Shown: in pieces, positions 36,687 through 47,639 of the stretch
Layout: the number at the start of each line of letters is the position of its first letter
Numbering within the stretch: the first letter of the stretch is position 1
Assembly: GCA_016630905.1 (NCBI GenBank)
Contig: WBMQ01000013.1
Span: 682,001 to 746,000 of the forward strand
Length of the DNA stretch: 64,000 bases
Source: Capillidium heterosporum
Taxonomy: Eukaryota > Entomophthoromycota > Entomophthoromycetes > Entomophthorales > Capillidiaceae
Direction: 5' to 3'
Notes under the pieces: generated by a model
Databases searched by the model: none
The model's input: only the letters and a program-made list of their open reading frames with translations
Told to the model about the DNA's origin: nothing
Translations under genes and position numbers: made by a program

Positions 36687-37962
36687 ATGAGTTCCACATT
36701 CAATGCCTTACCCGACATAATAGCTGAAGAAATCGTAGGAAACTTAGAAAGAGAAGGTTGGTATCAGTTAAGCTACTGCAGCAAACAATTTAGGAGTTTT
36801 CTATTGGCAAAGATTTATGAAGAGGTATCTTTAGAGAATCAGTACAAAACAAAAGAAAAGGAACGTTTAGAAGATTTAGCTTTGAAGTATGGTAAATACG
36901 TTAAGGAAATTGGCAAGTGCTCCCAATTTGATGTTCACCAAATAAACAAAAGTTTTCCTAACCTGGAACGACTTGAATTAATTGTGTTTTATGATGATAC
37001 CCACACCATCGATTTATTACAAGTATTAAAGGTAAAGCTAACATATCTCAAGATAATGCTCTTTCAACCTTCCCCCAAGAGTGTAGCGTGTCAACGTATC
37101 CTCGACAATCTTATGCACCTTGATTTAAGCTTACAAGATAGGAGTTACGAAGATTTGGCGGTTTTAGACACGATTCGTAGCTCGCAACTGAGGTCATTGA
37201 AGCTACATTTATCCAGCTATCGTCCTCAGCTTCTAGTTAATACCAACACAAACTTTCCTAATTTAAGAACTGTTGAGTCTACATATTATTGTACACTACT
37301 ACGAAGTCGATTTTATCCCTACCACCTTTTTAAATCTGAAGAAGCTGATACTAGAACTCGGTGTTATCCAGTACTTTATTTTCCGAAGAATCCCTTTAAG
37401 TTGGTTCCCTGGGCTTCGATCATTAAACTACGGCTTGGTCCAGGATACTAGTTTAGATTGCTACAACCACTTCATCACACATACCTTTACAAAACTAGTG
37501 CATCTACAAGTGACAGTAGGATCTTTACGACTTCAACATTCGCAAAAGTTTCAAGGCCTTGAGTTTCTCGATTTGATGCTACATAAGTCCTTTGATAACA
37601 AATCGATGAAGGTTATCCTCAACCTACCTAAGCTTTCTCAAATTATTCTTCGAGGTAAGATCGTCGACGCTCTATTCAAAAGTGTCAAATGTACCAGCCC
37701 CATTGTTCGAATGCAGCTGCTGAATAAAATCAGCCTCGCTCGTAACTTCTTTACCGTCTTACAGCACCAGCTTCCCCAACTTGTCAATTTTATAGTTCAG
37801 CCTGAGCCTGGGTATTTGAAACCGATAACACAACCAACTTTCGATAGGATTGGAGATGCCAGTAATTTAAACTTGCAGTTTGCCACTCTTCCCAGATCTG
37901 AATATAAGTTAATTGATTGGATCAAAGCCCAATCACCAGACGCTATAGTTAACTTTAGTTAA
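36687..37962 (+). CDS. F-box/leucine-rich-repeat protein with a +1 frame break (copy 1)
   Basis: Substrate-adaptor-type protein of about 424 residues. The start Met-Ser-Ser-Thr-Phe-Asn-Ala-Leu-Pro-Asp was chosen to match the intact paralogue at 44820-46109 (Met-Asn-Val-Thr-Phe-Asn-Thr-Leu-Pro-Asp). The F-box spans about residues 5-45 (L-P-D-I-I-A-E-E-I-V-G-N-L-E-R-E). It is followed by LRR-like segments (..FPNLERLELI.., ..LRSLKLHLS.., ..FQGLEFLDLML..). The frame changes at 37266-37270. Skipping one base there aligns the two paralogues without a gap across F-P-N-L-R-x-L-x-L. Beyond it the second frame stays open to TAA at 37960-37962. With both halves conserved, this is a recent lesion, an assembly error or a recoding site rather than old decay. 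Confidence 0.8.
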
Positions 37963-39471
37963 TGGTATAGGTACAACTAATATAAAAGGTAGGTAATCGT
38001 TTATATTCTGAAATTCGAACATTATAAATTTCTCTTTATATGGGTTTACATTTATACTGTATTAGATCTTTCCTAAATATATCCAGCATCTACTTTTGAA
38101 TACAATTATTTTCATTTACAACTATAATTCACCAATAGAATCACATTAACTAACTTAAAGAGAGCTACCAATATTCTAAAAGGCTTATTATATAACAAAG
38201 CCTTGTCATTTATTTATATGAATAAGCAAATATTTGATATGTATATCAAATCGATTTAAGTATACATTTTCTAGGCTGTAGCTTTATCTGAAATTTAAGT
38301 TGAATATACCTGTTCAAGAGGTAATCTTATATAACATCTACTTTAAACCTCTACTGAATCTTGAAAATATTCGGTTCCTGTCAAATTATCAATAGTGATG
38401 ACTCCTTACGTTGACTACATCATAAACTTCTATAGTCAACTGATATACTCTGTATTTTTCAAATTGATAATCTAATAGATTAAACCTTCACAAAAGTTGA
38501 TATTGAAGCCTATCTCAGTTAAATTACGATCCCACCTATCAAACATTTTTTATAGTTTGTAATACTACCTCTGTATTGCTAAAATAATCCGATCCGAGAG
38601 ATTGCTCTAGATTAAGGGCTGCTGGTAGTTAAATTTTAAAAAACTATAAATCGTATATACAGCTATTATATATATATATATATAAACTATTATGTTCATC
38701 AAGACTTTAGATGGCGATATAGTAGCCTTCTAAAATTGCAATTCTTTAGCATTTTACAAAAACTTCCAATTTAAGCCATATATGATATACTAATAATCAA
38801 ATTCCATAGTAAAAGAGGGGAGGAAGCTTTTTACAATAGAATAAAGCCTTTGTATGTTTTCTTTAAAGTATTCACTTGTATATATGCTTTTGCAAGGCTC
38901 ATGGTAGTAAATTATATTTACCATGCTAAATTACAATATAAAATGAAGTAAACTCATAGTTCGAGTTATAACCAATAGAAGCTGTCAATTTTCCACAAGT
39001 AGCTTAAATATTGGCTAATCTCAAATTATGAGTTCTATAAATCCGTACTACCAGACCATTTTATCGGTACAGAGATAGTGGAGTTGTTTGCTAGTAGCTA
39101 GTTACCTCTCTCCCTTTAATTTGCAATCAACTTTTGACGAACCAGATATCATAAAACTGCAAGCTGCAAAATTTCAATTGCAATTTTATAATAGAGGTTG
39201 GCAACTCTAAGCTGAAATTGCAAGTTTTCATTTCAAAGGCAAGTTGTCGATCCACCAAGTTTCAACTTGCAGTCAACCTTCTTTCAAAGTTGAGCTTTCT
39301 CCTTACAAAACAAAGATACAACACAATATTAAATTTTACTAAATTTAGTCAGAACAATGCCTAGTTCACCTCTTTTATTGATAACAGCAGTTGGAATGGT
39401 ACTTACTACCTTCCCTACTACCATCGACCTTATTTCCCTATAAAGTAAAGCCGAGTGAAATATTGAAAGCT
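37963..39471. other. intergenic, AT-rich
   Basis: Contains a short (TA)n microsatellite near 38668-38685. No gene seen. The last 150 bp should hold the promoter of the S28 gene. Confidence 0.55.
38668..38685. repeat. (TA)n microsatellite
   Basis: Uninterrupted TA dinucleotides, about nine units. Confidence 0.8.
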
Positions 39472-40976
39472 ATGTTTATCACCTTTACCACCTTACTTCT
39501 CACCCTACCTTTATTCACCAGCAGCCACCCTTTCTTAGAACTGAAGGTCGACCCACGCAAGTTGACGATAGGCACCTTAGATTTCGAACTCGACGTATCG
39601 TTATTCCCCTCCGATTTCAAAAAACACAATCATATATTGACAGCAGCTGACTCTAACGAACTTTATTTCGATCAAACTATCAACCACTTTTCCATCAAGA
39701 AGAAACCGTTCACCAAATCTGCTTTCAAGCAACGGTACTTTGTCAACGACGAGTTCTACAAACCGGGAGGACCTGCCTTCCTCCACATCGGTGGTGAGGA
39801 GGCATTGAGCCATTTGTGGACTCAAAAGTCTATTTTGACAACGGCTGCCCAACAGCTAAATGGGGTAGTCTACGCTTTGGAACATAGGTACTACGGCAAG
39901 TCTCAACCTTTCTCCAATTTATCAACGAGAAATTTGAGGTATCTCAACGCTGAACAAGCTATTATGGATATTAAAAGGTTCATATTGGAGGTACCGTTAC
40001 CAACTACAAGGGAGACTTTGGATACACCTCAACTACAACGCCCCAAGTGGGTGGTAATTGGTGGCAGTTACCCTGGAAATCTGGCAGCTTGGCTCAAACT
40101 AGAGTATCCCAGTTTGATAAATGGAGCCATAGCTTCTTCAGCCCCACTTTTGATCAAGGAGAACTTTTACGAGTACGATTTACAGGTCCAGAATGCCTTG
40201 GCTTTCAAAGGAGGAAATAGCTGCAAGCAACTCCATGTTGAAGTCATCAATTTGATTGACACCACTTTGAAATCCAACGACCGACTAAAGATCGATACCT
40301 TGAAATCCAAATTTGGCTGCCAGTATGTCGACGATCTTCTCTTCGCTGATGGTTTGACCTTCGTCTCAGGTATAGTACAGTACAACTCTGATTTACTACC
40401 CAACAACATCACCAACTACTGCAACAACCTCAATCTGAACGGTACACTACCTCAAAAATTGAATAGCTTCGTCGACTGCCTTCAAGCGCTATCTAGGGAA
40501 CAAAACCTGTTTAGAGTACGTTGACGTCGAACCGTTGAAGAAGATCGATTTAAATGTTGACATGAGTTTACGTCAGTGGTTGTATCAATGCTGCAATGAG
40601 TTTGGATACTGGCAGGTGGCACCACCTTTGTCTTTAGCGAGCGCAAGATCCCGACTGCCTAATGTAAGTTACTACCAACGCCTCTACTGCACTACTTTGT
40701 TTGGTCATTTCAAGGATCCTAGTATAACCAACTTGAAGTTCAAAGGTAGGACAATTGCGAACGACGAACTTAGCTATTACTAACGGAAGTTTGGACCCCT
40801 GGTTACCGTTGTCCATCGTAAAGAACGAGTCCAACTTTCCCAAGGGGATGTCGACCTATATCATCAAAGGAGCTAGCCACTCTGATGATATCTTTAAAGT
40901 CAATTCAAACGATCCACCCGACATTAGGGAAGCTAAGTTGCGGAATTTGAAGTTGATTGAGGGATGGGTCAAATAG
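39472..40976 (+). CDS. secreted serine peptidase, family S28, two +1 frame breaks (copy 1)
   Basis: Pro-Xaa-type (PCP/DPP2-like) serine peptidase, about 500 residues. Met at 39472 starts a signal peptide (MFITFTTLLLTLPLFTSSHP). Family landmarks are Y-F-D-Q-T-I-N-H-F, F-K-Q-R-Y-F, P-G-G-P-A-F-L-H-I-G-G-E, A-L-E-H-R-Y-Y-G-K-S and the nucleophile motif G-G-S-Y-P-G-N (Ser ~199). The catalytic Asp (N-G-S-L-D-P-W) and His (G-A-S-H-S-D-D-I) follow. The frame changes at 40494-40500 and 40765-40772. Skipping one base at each gives a gap-free alignment to the S28 gene at 42224-43673, including the paired Cys residues. The triad is complete, so the protein would be active if the frames are joined. No introns. 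Confidence 0.85.
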
Positions 40977-41143
40977 GTGCTAAGTGGTAAGTTTCAATCG
41001 ATCTTTTGGTAGATTACTGCGGTCCTTTTTCTGAATTGAGATAATTATCAAAACTTTGATAACGAAACGATCAGCAAACTTCAAGAGTTGATTAGCAGTT
41101 AGTTTTATAGGTAGCTTGAGTAATAGTTCAAAATTTATCACGC
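40977..41143. other. gap between S28 copy 1 and the F-box-like relic
   Basis: Contains a short coding-like piece (..FDNETISKLQELIS..) near 41052-41100 that may be the first exon of the relic that follows. Confidence 0.3.
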
Positions 41144-41990
41144 GACTATATCGAAACAAGCCTCTTCTACCAGCCCTATAAGAAGGCGGATGCAGAGTTA
41201 CCTATCGAAGTTGACCACTCTGAGATTTTTACCAATCCTCAGGTAGCTATTACTTTTGCCTAAATTAAACTTACGATATAATACTCAATACCCAGTTGCA
41301 ACTGAGGAACTGCTTTATCGATCCTCAAATCTAAACAAGTTTGCGGTGGCTTCGAAAAACTAAAGTAAACTGCACTTCCCATTCTTTAAATGGACTATGA
41401 ACCTAGCCTTCGAATCGGATGTCTGGCTTAGCATCTTAGCTAGCCACCTGAGAGATTCTGATTATATTTGAGGATCTAGCAGATATACTTGAGACTACTG
41501 AACTACAGCCAGCTACTAAAGTAAATTCACGCCACCAAACAACTTTACCGATTTATCTCTCAATAAGCGGGTTTATGAACTAACTGACCTCGAGGCATCT
41601 TACTCTAGCATCGTTGTAAGTTATATTCACTCAATTTCAAACACGTCGAACTTCAGCCTCGATTAGCAGTGATAAGAATGGGATGAGCTTCACCCGTATG
41701 AATATATTTTTGGTAGAGTAATACAATTCAGCTCTATAGTTTTTGAATTTGACATGCCATACTGGATTGAAGATGTGAAATTGATGGAGGAGGCTTGAGT
41801 CCAAGTTGGAACATAGTGTGATGTTTAGAGATAGCAATTCGAGGAAATGAGTCTACCTTGATCTGAAATTTGGAAGAACATAGGGTCTGGAATATCTGTG
41901 CTTAATAATATTCATCAACTAGACGTAGTAAGTACAATCGATAAACTGTTTCGACAGACCTCCCTAAAATAAAAGTTGATTTTCATATAC
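41052..41990 (+). pseudogene. decayed gene with an F-box-like segment
   Basis: Plus-strand coding-like pieces are ..SRDYIETSLFYQPYKKADAE.. (41138-41242, followed by a GTAGCT donor and a CCCAG acceptor at 41291-41295), ..FESDVWLSILASHLRDSDY.. (about 41410-41470, an F-box-like L-x-x-D-V-W/L pattern) and ..LNKRVYELTDLEASYSS... They are broken by several stops and frame changes. It lies between the two S28 genes, so it may be a third, lost member of the F-box/S28 cluster. Assignment to the F-box group rests on one motif only. Confidence 0.4.
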
Positions 41991-42223
41991 TTGTATAAAA
42001 CCTACCTTTTGCAAAAGTAGACCTGTGAATCCAAAAGGATTGAAACAACAGCTTAAGTATCTTTTAGCCATACAAAAATTAAAGTGATTAGTATATACAT
42101 GTGAACTAGAGCCTTAATCGTATATATAAACACCCAAAATACTTTAAAGCCTAAACCTTCATATTTAAAATGAAAAAGTAATAATATATTATTTATTAGA
42201 TCTTTCATTTAAACTATTCAAAA

Positions 42224-43673
42224 CTATTTGACCCACATATTGATAATATCGACGTTCCGCTGCTTTGCCTCCAGTACCGATTTGGTATCCTCTTTTAAAG
42301 GTTCTACTAAATCTGATACATGCGCAGCTCCGGGGATGACATACGACGGCATATTCTTGGGTAAATTCTTAATCCAAGGACCAACTGACAGATTGAGCCA
42401 AGGGTCGAACTCCCCATTGGTAAAAACTAGATCCTTAGCCTTGATTTTATCTCCGCTATAAGCCAAGTTGGTCGAGGTGACGTTAGGTTTCAGACCTTTG
42501 GCAAATAAATCATCGCAGAAAGTTTGCTCGTGGTAGTTGACGTCCAGCAGCTTGGATCGTAAAGTTGGTGAGGTTTTCGGTGCCGTCTGCCAGTATCCGA
42601 ATTCTGAACAACATTGATACAACCATAACCTTGCCGCATTATCCTTGTTGGGTTGGGTGTCCTTCAGTCCCGTAAAATCGGTCGTCTGCTTGCAGGTAAA
42701 TACACCTAACTTCGCTTTGAAGCCTTTAGCAAAATCGTCGATTTTGGTTTTGAGGTCGGCGTCTAAGTTCACATTGCTACAATGCTTTTTGATGCTGGTG
42801 TCGGAGTCGGGGTAGTTGTCGTACTGAGCCTATATTTGAGAATATATCCAAGGACTTGGCAAAGTCGTGGTTGTCGACGTCGGCACAGCCAAACTTCGAT
42901 TTGAGGTCGATAATTGCCTTCTTATCTTTGCCTAGCAGTATACGGTCGATTTCTTTAGACAGAACTAGATAATGTTCCAGGCACTTCTTACCTCCCTTTT
43001 TCAAAATGGCGTTCTGGATTTGCTGGTCAAAGTTATAAAAGTCAAGCTGGGCTTGTACAGGGGCCGAGGAGGCTATGGCCCCAACTATCAGGTTGCTGAA
43101 CTTGAGCTTGGACCAGGCAGCCAAATTACCCGGATAACTACCACCAATCACTACCCACTTTGTCTTACCCCTAGTATCCTTATTACTGTCACTACGCTTG
43201 GGCAATTCAACGTTTTTTATGAAGTTTTCGATGTCGTAGAGGGCTTGCCTAGAGTTCAGGTAGCGTAAGTTCTGAACCGAAGTCGAGTTGAAGGGCCAAG
43301 ATTTACCGTAGAACCTGTGTTCCAAGGCGTAGACTACGCCATTATGCTGCTTAGCAACCGAAGTTAGGATGGTCTTGCTGGCCCACAGACTGTTTAACTC
43401 ACCCTCTCCGCCCAGGTACATAAGTGCTGGTCCTCCCGGTTTGTAGTATGTTTCTAAGCTGTAGTACCGCTGCTTGAAAGACGATTTTTTGGTAGTAAAG
43501 TGATCGATATTTTGGTTGAACCACAGTTCATTTATCTTCTCGTTAGACCTGCCCTTGGGCTTTAAGCTCGTCTTGTAAAGTTGGGAGTCGTCAGCCTTCA
43601 AATAATTCAACGGGCTGAAGGCTTGCACTAAACTGATAACCAAACTACTGACTACTATTAACTGCCCCTTCAT
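42224..43673 (-). CDS. secreted serine peptidase, family S28, one +1 frame break (copy 2)
   Basis: Paralogue of the 39472-40976 gene, about 482 residues, in opposite orientation. The signal peptide is MKGQLIVVSSLVISLVQA. Landmarks are W-F-N-Q-N-I-D-H-F, F-K-Q-R-Y-Y, P-G-G-P-A-L-M-Y-L-G-G-E-G-E, A-L-E-H-R-F-Y-G-K-S-W-P-F, nucleophile G-G-S-Y-P-G-N (Ser ~179), W-L-Y-Q-C-C-S-E-F-G-Y-W-Q, Asp in G-E-F-D-P-W-L and His in G-A-A-H-V-S-D-L. The frame changes at 42829-42830, where GG stands where one G is expected. Skipping it gives F-S-N-I-A-Q-Y-D, which aligns without a gap to copy 1 (V-S-G-I-V-Q-Y-N). No introns. Confidence 0.85.
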
Positions 43674-44819
43674 CTTTATTGCTAACTTGGTGGAATTTAC
43701 AGAGCTAAAAAATTTATATCGCTAAGCTGAGTTCCTACTGCCTATACAAATTTAACTCGGGAACATTGCAAAAATCTATGAGTGGACTAATTGGTATATT
43801 TATTAATTTAATTACCCGCTCATATTATCTTTTATTTATAGATCTTAGCACCATGCTAAAAAGGCAGGGTGTCGTTACGACAAAGACTAGACCTTTGTAA
43901 GAAACAGGCTATATCGTTTACAAGGAGGAATCTTCCAAGTTTCAATTTATCCTGTTGGGTTACTGTAGGTGTATGCAGGTTGCCTGAAGTAGGAACCTCA
44001 GAAAGGTTGGTGGTGTTGATTGATTGGGTATTTTAGTGATAAGGAAATTCAGGCATACAGAGAGTAGAGGATAAAGGGTGAAGATATCTGTATTAAAGCT
44101 TGGCAAGTTGAGTTTATATATATTAAATCTTTATGTATCTGCTGAAAGCGATGGAGAGGCTAGCTATATTAATTGAACTTTGTCATAATGAGGATTCATT
44201 TCCTTTATGATAGGCTTATGGTATTTTTGCTGACAAGCTATTTATAAGCTAAAAATAACTCACCAAATGATTGTAGCAAGTAAATAGTTCAATAGAGGCC
44301 TTTGCTTACATAAATATATAATAAACTATATCAAGTTAAGCCAGTATACCCATTTATTAAGTTACAAGTTAAATATACTTAAACTTCGAAAGTTTTTAAC
44401 CTTGAAACTATCTATTGAGTTAGATACATACATACCAGCCCTTTTACAGCTTTCAATGAATAGCTTTATCTTCAATCCAAATACTTGTTATATACTGGAA
44501 TCTCGAAATGGTAGTACACTGTAAAGGTACCAAGTTAAATCTAAACTCTAACTACCTCAAAATCTTATATAGAGATTAAAATTTTATTATGGGACGATGC
44601 TTAAATAGTTAGCTTTGCAAAGGTATGAATAGCTTCGTTGAAGGTAACGCTACTTTATTTACATTATCAAATTACTACCAAATTAAATACAGCTCTAAAG
44701 AAAGATAAACATAAATAGTACAGTGAAAAGTAGTATATATATTGATAGTTTTAAAATATAATCTTTTAAAACTTGAATTTACCTTCATATTCGGTATTAG
44801 CGTATCGCCTCTTTAATTC
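43674..44819. other. intergenic
   Basis: Promoter side of S28 copy 2 and 3' side of F-box copy 2. No gene seen. Confidence 0.55.
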
Positions 44820-46109
44820 TCAATTTTCATACCTCTTACTGAAGCTAACAATAACATCGGGAGATTGTGCTCTAATCCAATCGATCAACATAAACTCGCA
44901 TCTGGGGATGGTAGCGAACTGTAAATTCAAATTGCTGGCGTTCCCAATCTTATCAAAGATAGGTTGGGTGACCGGTTTGGTATACCCATGCTCCAACTGA
45001 ATGGTGAAGTTAACAAGCTTGGGAAGTTGGGTCTGTAAAATCTTGAAAAAACTACGTGCCAGACTCAGCCTTCCCAACAGTTGCATTCTTACGATAGGGC
45101 TGGTACACTTGACGTCCTTGAACATACCATCTATAATCTTACCACGAAGGATTACTTGGGTTAGCTTGGGCAAGCCCAATATAGCTTTCATGGACTTGTT
45201 GGTAAACTTTTCATGTAGGGTCAGGTCAACAAACTCGAGGTGGTGTAATTTCTTGGCAACTATAGGTGGTATGACTCCTACTGTCAGCTGTAAACTGACT
45301 AGATTCTTGAAGGTGTAGGAACTAAAGTGGTTGTAGCATTCGAGCTCGGCGTCGGGGACTAGACCGTAGCTTAGCGATTGGAGCTCAGGGAAGCATTCCA
45401 AAGGGATCCTCGATACTGCTTCATGCTTGATGAAACCGAGTTCCAAAACCAGCTTCTTTAAATATAAAAAGGTAGTGGGGATAAAATCTAACTCGTGATG
45501 GTAAACCAAAAACTCTAGGTCCAGTATCCTTAGGTTGGGGAAGTTCTTGTTGATGTTGATTAAGAGTTGGCGCTGACAGTATGTTAGATGCAACTTTAAC
45601 GATTTGAGGTGTGGAATTTGAACTAGATCGAGGGCCTTCAAGCCTACCTTCTTGTCGTTGTTGATGTTTAAGTCGAGGTGAACGAGGTCTTTGATAGTGT
45701 GTTCGAAATTTATCTTCTTGGGGAACGGTTGGCGAAGTACTAAGCCGAGATGTTTTAATTTTACTTGCAACGTATGCAACAAGTCTATCATTTGGATACC
45801 GTCGTCCAGCCAAACTAGCTTGAACCGCTCCAAGTTGGGAAAATGGTGCTTGACTCCATAGACGGCCAGACGAGGGTACTTGCTGAACTCCTTGGTGAAC
45901 CTACCATACTTTGAAGCCAACGCTTTGAAGTACTCCCACTCGTCATCCTTGTAGTGATACTTGAAAGCTATTGTCTCGTATACTTTGGCTAAAAGGAACC
46001 GGTTGAACCTACGGTCGCAGTAGCGTAGCTTGAACCATTCCTCTTGCTCCAAGTAATCGATTATCTCTTCGGTTACCAAATCGGGCAATGTGTTGAAGGT
46101 AACGTTCAT
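44820..46109 (-). CDS. F-box/leucine-rich-repeat protein, intact (copy 2)
   Basis: Uninterrupted 429-residue protein. The N-terminal F-box (about residues 5-45) is L-P-D-L-V-T-E-E-I-I-D-Y-L-E-Q-E-E-W. LRR-like segments follow: ..FPNLERFKLVWLDDG.., ..VKLKHLGLVL.., ..IPHLKSLKLHLT.., ..FPNLRILDLEF.., ..YLKKLVLELGF.. and ..HLEFVDLTLHEKF... Proteins of this build act as substrate receptors of SCF ubiquitin ligases; the Skp1-binding F-box is partly degenerate but recognisable. It is the closest relative in the window of the 36687-37962 gene, and together with S28 copy 2 mirrors the F-box/S28 pair on the other strand. Confidence 0.88.
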   Translation of the reverse strand: MNVTFNTLPDLVTEEIIDYLEQEEWFKLRYCDRRFNRFLLAKVYETIAFKYHYKDDEWEYFKALASKYGRFTKEFSKYPRLAVYGVKHHFPNLERFKLVWLDDGIQMIDLLHTLQVKLKHLGLVLRQPFPKKINFEHTIKDLVHLDLNINNDKKVGLKALDLVQIPHLKSLKLHLTYCQRQLLININKNFPNLRILDLEFLVYHHELDFIPTTFLYLKKLVLELGFIKHEAVSRIPLECFPELQSLSYGLVPDAELECYNHFSSYTFKNLVSLQLTVGVIPPIVAKKLHHLEFVDLTLHEKFTNKSMKAILGLPKLTQVILRGKIIDGMFKDVKCTSPIVRMQLLGRLSLARSFFKILQTQLPKLVNFTIQLEHGYTKPVTQPIFDKIGNASNLNLQFATIPRCEFMLIDWIRAQSPDVIVSFSKRYEN

Positions 46110-47639
46110 CGTAAGTTCTAAAAAGTTAAGGAAGGAAAACAGAAGAGTTAGTCTTTAAATAGGCTATGGAAGCGTTGCTATACACTAAATAAATAAATAT
46201 TTCCAAGTGTGCATTTTAATTTAGAAAAAATATGAAACCTACACTCACCCAAGCTCGACTAATAAGTTGAGTTAAGAAACTCAATTTGAAATGCATCCAT
46301 CTAAGTTCGAAAACTGGTTGGAAGGTAAATACCTACAGGGGCCAAGATGACTTGGGGGACTGAAGGTTAACAAATAGTTAGGTACTCATGAGAGTCAATA
46401 TAGATGTATTTTTTCCTTTGTATGGTTCACTACAAACCTTGGCTTCGATTCTGAGAAACAAATAACCTGTTCATAAAATGACGTACTAAATTGGTTTCAA
46501 CTGGATTCAGATATCCTAAAAGTATGTATGCCGATAATGCCTATAGCAAGCATTCAGAATAGTTGGATATAACATATACACAAAGCCCTTATTTATAAAA
46601 AGCTAAAATGGAATACTATCTATGAATTAGACTTTGTAAAGTATGAAAGGATTCCTTTGCGATAGCTTCAAAAGCTTCCTTTGATAAACTAAAACTGCTT
46701 CATATACCTAAGATAGCATAGAATAGTGAAGCATACCCACATCAGGTGGAACGATACTTGTGGCAAAAGCGTCAAACTCGTTCCACCAGTACTATAATCT
46801 GATCAAGGATGTAAAGCTATGTACCGTTAATATGTTGATATCTAAAGAAGCAAACACTGACAAGTAAAAAGAGATGTATATGGGACGATAAAATTGCAAT
46901 TCACAAGGAGTTGCACCAATATGCCACCATGTAATCCTACAAAAACTATTACAATTGCTAAAGTTGAAACCAAGCAACATAAGTATTTTAAAATAACAGA
47001 GTATTATAATATCTCTGCTAGATGTGACCACTTTGCCGTTAATTTCAAGCTGGAGTTGCTATAGGTATTGATGATATCTACAGTAACATTGCTACATCTA
47101 CAGCTGCGGTATGTATGTTGAAACTTTAAGACGGAAATAGCTTGTATCGAATCCAAAAGAGCTTAATATACATTATTAGCTTTGTCTCATAAACTTCCAG
47201 TATTAGTTCCAATGTTGCAGCTATTCATACTATACATTATCTTAGAGGAATGCTATCATGAACTCTAAAATGTATAGAACAGAATAGCTAGCTAGAAAGG
47301 CTACAGAAACAGCTTTTATACAAGAAAGTCTGAGCAAGTATAATTAACAACGTTATTTTAATTCAATGTATATATGCTATATTCTAAAACTAAAATCAGT
47401 TAAAAAATATACACATAGAAATTAGGTTTATCTGATATTTCAAAGCACCTATACCAAAAAACACTTATAATAGCAGCAAAGTGGCATAATTCAAGGCGTA
47501 TATCCGACAAAGTTTTATATAAAGGTGATCAAGTTGGAAATACAGACATAGTGAGATATATAGCTAGTTATTGTGGAGTATATTTAAATAGAGAGGAAAC
47601 CTATAAAAGGAAGGGAATTGAACATGTAATGACTAAATA
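46110..47639. other. intergenic, AT-rich
   Basis: Nothing supportable; 46792-47031 minus is a chance frame. The left end is the likely promoter of the intact F-box gene. Confidence 0.55.

Noticed and set aside
40742-40772. 29-bp GT..AG intron (GTAGGA..CTTAG) instead of a frame change in S28 copy 1
   Set aside because: Its removal would delete residues that align one-for-one with the paralogue.
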